Source: Chondrus crispus
Lineage: Eukaryota; Rhodophyta; Florideophyceae; Gigartinales; Gigartinaceae
DNA length: 64,000 nucleotides
Direction: 5' to 3'
NCBI RefSeq assembly: GCF_000350225.1
Contig: NW_005179264.1
Location: 1-64,000, forward strand
The position numbers and the translations under genes are program-made. This document shows, piece after piece, positions 10,301 to 18,981 of the stretch. Numbering within the stretch: the stretch's first letter is position 1; each line of letters begins with the position of its first letter. The notes under the pieces were generated by a model. The model saw only the letters and a program-made list of their open reading frames with translations. It did not search any database and was not told the origin of the DNA.

Positions 10301-11499
10301 CGCAGCCTGCCAGGCACATTGCACTACACTTGCATGCCTCTCGTCTCCAACACAAGAACCTCGGGACAACTACGGCACCTATTTTAGGGAGCAATTTACC
10401 GGCTCGCAAGAAGAGTCCAAACACCGCGATACGTTGGTCCCCCGATGATGCTCTTTGGGTTGCTGTCACGGAGAGAGATGAGCTTGCGAATGAGTACTTC
10501 GCTCGGCAAGCAAATTTCCTCGAGCAGCAAGGTTTCTGCATCATGGAGGGCTTCATGTCTGATAAAGACGTCCCGAAGGAACTGACAGAGCTCCCTAGTT
10601 GTGGTGTGAACGGCGATGTGCTCGAGGAGATTTCTAACTTCCTATTAGAATCCTTCCCTGGAGAAGAGGCATTGAAAGATGAGGCGACCCGCTCAGTTTG
10701 GAATCCCATCGTTAATGCTGGCGAAAGGGATGAGGATGATCTTGAGAAGGGAATTAGACGCTTCCTAACCACCCTCCAGGCTGTCACAACTAAGATGGAG
10801 ACAGAAAGCACCTGGGTAGCAGTCAGGCGGGCCCTGCTCGATGTCCGTCTAGGCCAGATGCTGGCGGCGATGAGGGTGGGCAATGGTAAGGATGGAAGGC
10901 CTGAAATGGCTATGCCGGTAACTGGGGGAAGGTTCTTATACACCGGTGAAGGCTGTCCGAGGCAGGCGCTCCACACTGACTTCGAAGTTAACAAGCGAAG
11001 GGACCCGCATAAGGTACCTGGGTATTTTGCCGTCTGTACGGGGCAGTATGAAGCTCATCTATGGGTTGTTCCTTACTCCCACAGGTACCTCCGTTACTCT
11101 TCAGGTGCAATCAGAGTGCTTTTCAATGCCGTTATGGCAAAGAATATATGGATTCCGCCGTACTCCTTCTTCTTCGGTCGAGGAGATCTCTGCCATGCTG
11201 GGGCGTCTCATGATGATTCTGATGGCATGGGTAAGAATGGATGTATCCGCTATCACATCTACTTTGTCCCAAGTCATATTAGGCTGATCGACGGGGTTCA
11301 TTTCATTAACGACTTGACTCCCGACTTCGATACCAGTTCAGTCCCGTACGACAGCTCAGACGAGGAGGAGGATGAGGTCCCCCATGTGAAGAGCGCTGAG
11401 GAACAAAAGTCGGGACGTGACGACGGGCCTTCGTCGGACATTCCCAGTGGAAAATCGGATGAAAACAGTTCCGATGAAGAAGACAGTTCCGATGAATAG
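10180..11499 (+). CDS. 2-oxoglutarate/Fe(II)-dependent dioxygenase-like protein
   Basis: The jelly-roll iron site is readable. HTD at residues 265-267 (in RQALHTDFE) supplies the HxD pair, H339 in GDLCHAGASH is the distal histidine, and R357 in IRYHIYFVP is the likely 2-oxoglutarate-binding arginine. The conserved IPPYSFFFGRGD strand lies just before the distal His. The acidic Ser/Asp/Glu-rich tail ends at a UAG, after which acidic codons continue in frame for 15 residues to a second UAG. The N-terminal 70 residues include a Leu run made by a GTT repeat, so the true start is probably nearer 10390-10440. Members of this superfamily oxidise methylated bases (AlkB, TET/JBP), proteins or small molecules. 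Family level cannot be fixed here. Proximity to a DNA methylase makes a nucleic-acid or chromatin substrate plausible, but this is inference. Confidence 0.65.
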   Translation: MGRKPTQGERESRTLRSACHRQLLLLLLLFSSFCLTVGLCSQPARHIALHLHASRLQHKNLGTTTAPILGSNLPARKKSPNTAIRWSPDDALWVAVTERDELANEYFARQANFLEQQGFCIMEGFMSDKDVPKELTELPSCGVNGDVLEEISNFLLESFPGEEALKDEATRSVWNPIVNAGERDEDDLEKGIRRFLTTLQAVTTKMETESTWVAVRRALLDVRLGQMLAAMRVGNGKDGRPEMAMPVTGGRFLYTGEGCPRQALHTDFEVNKRRDPHKVPGYFAVCTGQYEAHLWVVPYSHRYLRYSSGAIRVLFNAVMAKNIWIPPYSFFFGRGDLCHAGASHDDSDGMGKNGCIRYHIYFVPSHIRLIDGVHFINDLTPDFDTSSVPYDSSDEEEDEVPHVKSAEEQKSGRDDGPSSDIPSGKSDENSSDEEDSSDE

Positions 11500-11547
11500 G
11501 ATGAAGAAGGTTCTCTTGATAACGGATCCCCTTCGAACACTCCATAG

Positions 11548-11877
11548 CTCAATGCGTAGATGTAATGTTTATGAATACCACGGCGCTAGACTGCAATAGC
11601 ATTAAACTGACTTGCTCGTATTGCTTTGTATTCTTCAATCATGCATCTGTTCCTCTAACCTTGGGTGACTGCAGGTATAAGTGACCGTTACGAAAAGCTT
11701 CTTCCATATGAAACGTAAAACTGGTGAGACGAATGCGCTTCACAACTTGTCCTTTTACTTCATGGAGACATATTAATTCCGTCACGTGCCCTCACCTTCT
11801 TCCAGTTCCTTTCTTGCTTATGTCCCCGAGACCACATCCTTTCTAGCAGCCGTACCCCCTACTTCATTTGATCAACC
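11548..11877. other. Intergenic spacer
   Basis: This 330-base AT-richer gap lies between the dioxygenase and the Tudor-like gene. It probably holds the 3' end of the first and the promoter of the second. I see no repeat or motif in it. Confidence 0.4.
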
Positions 11878-13284
11878 ATGAAAGATTCCGTACTACAAGG
11901 TCTCCATTACGGAGCAAATATCGAGCTCTACTACTCTCTCGATCGCAAAGGTTCTGAAAGTGAATCTGTATGGTGGCCCGCCACAGTTGAGAAGCTTTCT
12001 TTTACACATGATAGCATGGGCCCGACCCTATCAGCCTATATAAGGATTTCCCCCTTGCATGACTTTCATTCTTCAGTACAGAACGTTGTGTTCGACAAAG
12101 GACAGCAGGTCAGGGACAAGCAAAATGTTCTTTACTCTTGGCGCTTCCCTCCTGACGCCGCTCTATCAGATTCAGACTCTCAGTCACAGCGAAATGAAGA
12201 ACTTTCTGAGGCCGAAGAGCAAAAGAAAGACGAAGACTACAGCCCAAATTTTCGCCGTGTGAGTATGGGGAAACGGAAGAAGCCAGAAGTACCGGAGGAT
12301 CCTTTTGATGAAATACGGGATGCTGTTCAAGAAAGACGTCAGTATGAAGATTTAGAGCGAGCTGTTAAGCAGGCTCGAAGCATAATTAAGGAGCACGCTA
12401 CAGCGCTGTTTCGTCTACAATCTGAACGGATCATATCCAGTTTACAAGATGGGAATGGGAATCTTTTCCCACTGGACTTCTTACCGTCACGAGTGGCGCC
12501 GTTCCTAGAGAAGCCGCCCTTTGCTCCCTCTCGATTTGCTGCTGGAGAACTACGTCAAGGCTTTCAGTTCTTCTCGCAAGAGCATTTCAAACGAAGCTCC
12601 GATTGCACCCTTTCTCAGTTTGATCATGTACTTGACTACGTGCGCAGGACTGCACGGGATAGAGCTATGATACATCCTTCTTATGAGATTGTTAAGGCTA
12701 ATCCGCAGGCAGAAGTTCGTATCTTGTTCTCATCCTTCGAGTCCCTCGCACGTACCTTTGCCCCAGTATCTTCGGCTTTACTTTGAAGAGTCGTCCTCAA
12801 ACAAAAACTGGAACGTGGCACTGGATCACTCACCGGACTTCGCATTCTAGGATGTGTAGTGCAAAGTGAGAAGGACCCTTTGGTTCCCATGTACCTCACA
12901 GTGGGTAAGGGATTGCCGCAGGCAGAAGAAGATAGAGACTTGCCTGTCTTAAAAAGGAAAAACATGTCGTGGAATGGCGTGGAGAATATGTTTAAGGAGT
13001 CTCTAGTCATGATGAACGCAAAACCGTACGAGCTCCTAAGCATGACAGAATCCGTACTCACGACCGACGAATTTGAAATAATGCAGGAACGGTTCTCGTT
13101 TTGTATCACATGGAAGCGCGAATCACACCTTGATCTAGAAAGGATACTGACTCCAGCCCTCAAGCGGGTCGAAGTGCTTGGGACACTGGAGGCGAAAATT
13201 CCTTACGTCCTAGTCAGGGATAAGATATATTGCAAGGAAGTTGCTAGTCTCTGTTCCAAGCTCAGATTCGAAGTTGATTCGTGA
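11878..13284 (+). pseudogene. Tudor-like domain protein
   Basis: The ATG at 11878 opens a frame of 302 codons to a UGA at 12784. The same frame then stays open to 13284, giving about 469 codons in all. Residues 9-100 resemble a Tudor-type reader: GANIELYYSLDRKG, then WWPATVEKLSF, then beta-strand segments and YSWRFP. A Ser/Glu-rich linker and a KRKKPE basic cluster follow, then a charged helix likely to form a coiled coil (residues 150-190). The part after the UGA contains VLKRKNMSWNGVE and a Lys-rich end, with no family I recognise. Tudor domains bind methylated Lys or Arg, so a reader of the SET-domain product is an attractive but untested idea. The single stop may be decay or recoding. Confidence 0.5.
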
Positions 13285-13473
13285 GCACGCATTGAAACAT
13301 TCTCTTCAAATCCCATGAAATATCACGTACTCCAGAGACATTGAGTACAACTCCATGTACTTTAAAAGACCTGCAATTTGTGACATATTGCATACAAGTG
13401 TAGTTCACTAATCTTTACCTTCACAGCGACATACTTACACCGTAGAAATTCACAGTATCTATCTGTACTTTTC

Positions 13474-15549
13474 TCACTTAAACGATACCTTCTGCAGGGC
13501 AACTATCTTTTCATCCATTTCCTCGCTTTCTGCACCTTGTTTGGCTCCAATAAAGAGATCGCTCCCATACGCATGTTCTTCTTCCTCATCTCCCCTCTCA
13601 TTCAAGTTCATTCTGTTGTAATCTTCTGTGGTCAAACGAAGCAATTTGGAGTACAGAAGGTTCAGACGACTCTTCGCGGTAGCAGGGACTAGATCTAGAG
13701 CGAGAGTTTCAATGTTCCTGTCAGCGAAGTCCGGCTAATGTTCATCAGGTAAGCTTCTTGAGCTTTTGCGATGCAAAGTTACCATATCTCGGAACAAACA
13801 GGCTATTACATATACCACCTTCATAGAGCATGAATGTAAGGCCAAGAAGTCATCAGGCTTCAAACTGTAAACGAATCGTTGGCAGTACAAAAGTGCCACC
13901 AGCAGAAAGTTCACATTCCGACGTAGAGTCTTGTTCTCCCCGCTCCCAACGAATGGCTTTTCCGGAAATACTTCAACCTCATACTCCACCTTTATCGACA
14001 AGTCTTCTCGGTGTGCATCGAGAAGCTCCCGCCACTTCTTCAGGTTCTTGGAACATGTCGCTTCTTCCACTCCGGATTTCCAAACCTCGGCGAGGGGCAC
14101 TTCATCGAAATTGAATTGCATCGGACTGTTCACGAGGCTGGAGAGAAATGTAGGGGATACTTCGCCGTGCCAAAGGAACCCCATCCCGATGAAGAACTCG
14201 TTTCTCACAAACTCCCTTGACTTGTTCATATGCTGCACGTTTTGCTGGTTCACAATCTTCACAGTCTCTTCCCCAAGTGTCTGTCTTTCCACTGCATCCT
14301 CAAACATCGCTCCAGTCGCTCCCTCTAGCCCTCGACTCACTGGCGCGCCCCTACCCTTGGACGTTGACACGTCATCCTTCGAAAGGACATCATTGATGAG
14401 GCTCTTCCTCACGAAACCTTTTCGCAGCCACTTCGGACGAGGGATACCGGACGCTTCATCCCCGATAACAACCCGATCAACTCTAATCGTCGGGTTGTTT
14501 TGGGCCGTCGTGATCAGAGACAAGCACAACTTCCGACGAAACCGACAAGCGATACTGTGGGCCTCGGACTTGGAAAGCGCTTCCATGGACTTCTCGCGGG
14601 GCAATCGACGGAAAACCAGCCCATGCATCACACTCTCTACTGCCAACACAACATCCTTCATATCCGGCTCCTCCACATTCGTTCCGCACTCTGTCACTGC
14701 TTCCATCACAGTACTGATGAACTGCATCCCAAATATACGACTGTAGAACTTTCCTGAGTATACTTGAGGCAAGGGGGCGAGTTGAGCAGCTATAAACTGT
14801 CGCGTATCCTTGCTCTTTGATAGCACTGCCATCAAACAGATAGCCAAGTTTGTGGCGTCCTCACACTTCTCCATCTTCTTCTCGAGCGACTTCTCAACGT
14901 CGATTACTTGCTGCTTCAGCCGTGAAAAGGCCTGCGAAATCAGTTGCCTTATGGCTTCATGAGACTTCTAAATCGCCTTTTGGGAAAGAAGAGTAGCATT
15001 TGGACTGGGCTGCTCCTGTCCGCTTTGCACCGTAAGACCAGGTGAAAGACTCTGCGAGCCACCTTGGGAGTCAATGATGCGAATTCGACGCGAAGCCTGG
15101 CAAACAGCTTGCGTCGGAGTCCTCAAGCGAGATTTGGCTTCTCGTACAGGAGCGTTCTCCGACGGTGTGAATCCTGTAAAATGCGGGGTAGGTTCTCGGA
15201 CTCGTTTACGGGGAGGAGTCTCAGCGACAACCTCATCATCTTTTTCTTCAATCGCGGCTCTCTTACGCTGGGATGTTCTTCGGGTAACATCCGCGCCCTC
15301 TTGTCTACTCCTCTTACGCGACGGAACACTGTCGCGAGTTGCCGACAGAACGAGTGATGCAGTATCCTTCCCGTCGCCCTCTTCGATTTCAGGGCGCCGA
15401 CTGCTGGAACTCGTTGGGCGAATGACCTTTGCACCGGGGCTACGTTTGCCAAAGCCTTCCGCATCTCCCTGCGATGCATGCTCTGCGCCGGGTGTCTTCT
15501 TGCGCTTCGCCTTCGCGCGGCCTCTGGAGGCGCTAGCCCGTCTATTCAT
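13474..15549 (-). pseudogene. Unknown basic, coiled-coil protein of the putative element
   Basis: The best start is the ATG at 15549 (MNRRASASRGRAKAKRKK). An upstream extension in the same frame to 15843 looks non-coding. The first 190 residues are Lys/Arg/Ser-rich with several possible nuclear localisation signals (SRKRSR, PPRKRVRE). The frame then passes a UAG at 14968, continues through a coiled helix (SRLKQQVIDVEKSLEKKMEK) and a 379-residue helical region, passes a second UAG at 13735 and stays open with an acidic stretch until a UGA at 13474. I do not recognise the family. The basic head and helical body suggest a DNA- or chromatin-associated structural protein. The gene converges on the Tudor-like gene with less than 200 bases between them. 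Confidence 0.45.
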
Positions 15550-15603
15550 CGCTACAGAAGGCACGCGAAGATGTTTAAGTAAGAAGGGTTGGGAAATGGA
15601 GGA

Positions 15604-15668
15604 AGGAGTGAAAAGGAGGATGGAGTGAAAAGGAGGATGGAGTGAAAAGGAGGATGAAGTGAAAAGGA
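15604..15668 (+). repeat. 17-bp tandem repeat, about four units
   Basis: Units of GGAGTGAAAAGGAGGAT are repeated almost perfectly about four times. They sit 55-120 bases upstream of the start codon of the minus-strand gene at 15549, so on that strand they form a pyrimidine-rich promoter-proximal tract. Confidence 0.85.
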
Positions 15669-16104
15669 ATGGAACGAAAAAGAACGTGCTCTTTCGAAGC
15701 TGGACTAAGCAACAGCGTGGAGAGTGTGCTAGCGCAGAGGTGCGGAGAACCAGTGAATGTATATCGACGCGCAGGCGAGACGTGGAGATGTGTACAAGTT
15801 TAGGACCAGCATGCAATGAGTATGCGAGTGATACCACCAGCACGTACTATGATTACATATTCCAGTTCGTGTTTACCCTGGCCCGTGAACGTATGACCTG
15901 AGCGCCAGAAAATATAGCCGTTACAGCCGGGCAGAATTTCCGAGGTAAACTTACCGCCTACCAACAGAGACCCCGGGGGGCGTGTAATAATGCCCAGAAA
16001 CCTTGGGGTGGGCAGCGCTCTTGAGCTCATAGTATCGCCCAAAGGCATATATCTATTGCCAATTTGGCGCAATTGTGGGGCGGCACCGGACGCCCCCGGA
16101 CCAA

Positions 16105-18163
16105 TCACGTGGGAGGCAGTTTCTGCCAAAAAATCTCACTCGGGCAGGTCATGGTGGGCGCCACCTGTGCAACCAAATGGGGGACGGCAATTTTTGGGCT
16201 AAAAATCGCCCAGAAATTGATTTTACAAGACTTTGACCTTCCTGTGTTTAGAGAGTCATGGCAGGATTGAATCTTCTGGAGAAGATGCCGGCGGACGAAG
16301 GCTTGCGTGCCAAGCGGGGCGCCCAGGAGGACAACACCTCCATCAGGGGCCACATCGACGGGAAAAACTGTGAGGAGGCGGGAAAGGTTGGCAGAAGTGG
16401 AGGAGGGCCAGTACGCCCGGCATTTGGCAATATTCATGTAGAAACCGAAACCTGGACCTTCGTCGCGTAGTATAGTGAGGGCCTTGATAACCTCATCGAT
16501 GGGACAAACAATAGTGCCGTCATCCGCATACCACCGGTTGAGGGCCAGACGGCACTGGCGGCTGAGACGGCGGACCAAGGGCTGGAGGGCTAGAGAAAAG
16601 AGGAGCATGCTGGCAGGGTCGCCCTGCTGAGTGCCCTCCATGCTCTGCATGAGGACCCGAGGGGTGGAAGGCAAGATGAGATCCGGTACTGTGCGGCCAT
16701 ATATTAGATTCAGAAAATGAGCGAGGCTTGGCGTCTGGAGCGGGAGGCGGTCAAGCAACGATTGACGACAAAATGAATTAAATGCATTGCGCGCGTCCAC
16801 AGATACCATAACGTAGTTGGAATCCTGACCGTGACGTTGCATGAGCATCCTAGTGTCGTGCACAATAGCATCCATCCCCGAGGGCACAGCATTGGCCAGT
16901 TGCTCGGGAAGGAGCCAATCGCCGGTGTCTTCGATGGCGGGCGGCAGAAGGACCTTGGTGACAAGGCGGCGGAGGGCTTGGCCTACAGCGATAGGCCGAA
17001 TTTTTCCGGACGAGGCTGTAGCGGGATGAGTGTCGAGGCGGCAAGAAGAGGTGCAGTTTGATCTGGAACGTCCCCGCGCGCGAGACGTCGAACTAGGTGC
17101 ATCAGAGCAGAGAGCTCCGTCACGCCGGCTTCAGGGCTGAGGGTGGTGCCGGTGAGAAGCTGGGAGATGTGCGGCGAGAGGTAGTCAGGGCCGGCGGCGG
17201 ACGTGGGATTCAGGGCGCGTGCGGCCCGAAGAACTTGGCCCTCCGTGATGTCAGGTGGCGGGGAAGGTCCATCGACAGCAGCGGGCAGACTGGGGATACG
17301 GGGTTCGGGTGAAGAGCGGTGAGGGCGGCACGGGTGGCAGGTGCACCGAGTTCGGTCAGGGGTTTGGCGTGGAGGGCCGACATGGCTCGGCCGTATTAGG
17401 CGTCGGCGGCGAGACGCATGGCGCGTCCAACGCGTCGCCGTGACGAGGCGGAGGATTGGGAACGACGAGTGTGCCGGGTGTGCCAGTCCAAATCAGCTTG
17501 ATGTGCTGCAACGGCTTCGTGCCATAGTGCAGGCCATTGGCGACCAGTGGAAGGGCGGCGGATACGGTGGCGGAGGGCGTGGTGCTGACTGGCGCGCGAT
17601 CGCCAGCCGGGTTCCCCCGGGATAGAACGGCGGAGGACGGCGACGGGGAGAAGGTGGAGGTGAAGGAAGGCGCGGTGAGTGTTTTCTGGGGCCGTGGTGG
17701 CGGAAGCCGCACGAACAATCTTGATGAGAAGGAGGGTGAAACTATGTATGCAGGAAGCAGGGATGGAATAGTATACCTGGGAGGAGCGAGACGGGCAAAG
17801 AAGGAGGTCATGCATAGATGGGAGAGATAGGGAGGAAGAGGAGGATGAAGAAGGCAGGCAGGGAGAGAGGGCGGGCAGTTGGGACGAGGGCGTCGCAGCG
17901 GAGGAAAGGGATGGTTGACTCACTGTGATGATGGGGGGTGTGGGGGCGGGACCGCGACGGGAGAGAACGTAGGGCTACAGTGACGGCGGGCAGGCGGGAG
18001 TGTCGCGGAGATGGAGATGGGACGTTTGCGCAGGGCATTACGGGCTGCCGAGGGGCGGACGGTGGCAGGACGAGGACGGCTGGCGGAGGAAGGGGGGACT
18101 GTATTCTGAGACGAGGGATGGAATAAAGGACTGTGAGAGAAGGTAGGAGGGGAGGGAGGAGCA
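16105..18163 (-). mobile_element. LINE-type (non-LTR) retrotransposon, reverse transcriptase fragment
   Basis: On the minus strand an open frame covers about 17050-16105. It reads KIRPIAVGQALRRLV, then VPSGMDAIVHD, VSVDARNAFNSF (first catalytic Asp), QGDPASMLLFSLALQPL and WYADDGTIV (the catalytic ADD). This is the order of non-LTR reverse transcriptases. The 3' end of the protein changes character after about 16240 and ends at 16105, so the C-terminus may be lost or recombined. Upstream, 17100-18160 is a GC-rich, Pro/Ser-rich region with several overlapping frames, perhaps a 5' frame of the same element. The element is cut by insertion of the LTR element at 18164. Sequence at 29272-29470, on the far side, is of the same GC-rich type and probably is its severed 5' part. 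Confidence 0.75.
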
Positions 18164-18833
18164 TGTGGGATAACTCCTCTCCGCCCTGGGTTGGGTGAGA
18201 GGAGGAGGCTATAGCGAGGGAGCACGCGGCGTGGACGCGACGCGCTAATTGAACCGATCGGACGAGCTCGCGAAAAGGGAGTGGCTCACTGGCCGGTTAC
18301 GGGCAGTCGCCCCGTGGTGCGTGAACGGGAGCGACCGGTAACGGGTTAGAAGCCAGCGCGCGCGATAGACAACCGAAACGGACGTATATAGGCGCGAAAG
18401 GGACGGGGGCGAGCTTGCCCCCGTTTACTGGTGGGGACGGGTGCCAGGTCTTAACCCCGCAGAGGGACGCCTCGGACACCTGTCCCAGTACAGTAATACA
18501 GTACCTGCCGCCTAGTGCGTGCCGGGTACTGTACACAATTAAAAAGCTAGCGCCATAATTACTACCACCGCACGGACGCTGCTACTACACGTGTGCACTA
18601 CTGTACACGCGTGTTGCTTACAGACTACCGCACGGACGACACGTGTGCTAACGCGCACACGCAACACGCGTAGACTACCGCTCCGACAACACGTGAGCTA
18701 CTGTACACGTGCGCCCCGCCACGACCGGTTGGTACACGCGCGCGCTCCCTACACGTGGGCACACCCGCCCACGTGTGCACCGTCACGGCCGTCTGTACTG
18801 TAGACCAACGCGCGGGCCGGTCGTTGTATCACA
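18164..18833 (-). repeat. 3' LTR of the chromovirus
   Basis: This is a 670-bp copy of the repeat at 28603-29271. On the element strand it starts TGTGATAC and ends with CACA, so it has TG...CA ends. It holds a CACGTG/ACACGTGT-rich array (about 18580-18780) and several GTACTGTAC-type strings. A TATATAGG box occurs near 18390. Confidence 0.93.
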
Positions 18834-18981
18834 GACCCCCTTCCTTATCCGTCGCCACATCCTCGTGGTGACCCAATTTCCTTCCCAGTGGCCTCTTCCA
18901 TCTTTTCCCTAACCTGCACGCGCGATAACCGGACGGAAGCCTCTCCGCGCGGCCGACCACGACTCGTGGCTCTTCACCGAC

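Larger units (their letters stand above)
650..15850. mobile_element. Putative large DNA element carrying chromatin- and DNA-modification genes
   Basis: Six gene-sized frames lie between a gypsy fragment and a LINE: Tnp2/KDZ-like transposase (+), methyltransferase-SET (-), ParB-like (+), 2OG-Fe(II) dioxygenase (+), Tudor-like (+), and an unknown basic protein (-). They share similar base composition, are packed with short gaps, and are mostly damaged, unlike the intact host genes after 32.8 kb. The transposase-like frame and the divergent promoter with a 66-bp inverted repeat suggest a mobile unit. I could not find terminal inverted repeats or target duplications. The outer limits are therefore only the edges of neighbouring elements, and two adjacent elements cannot be excluded. 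KDZ transposons in fungi are known to travel with TET/JBP dioxygenases, which is a loose precedent for a transposase beside a 2OG oxygenase. No capsid, polymerase or envelope gene is visible. Confidence 0.5.
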
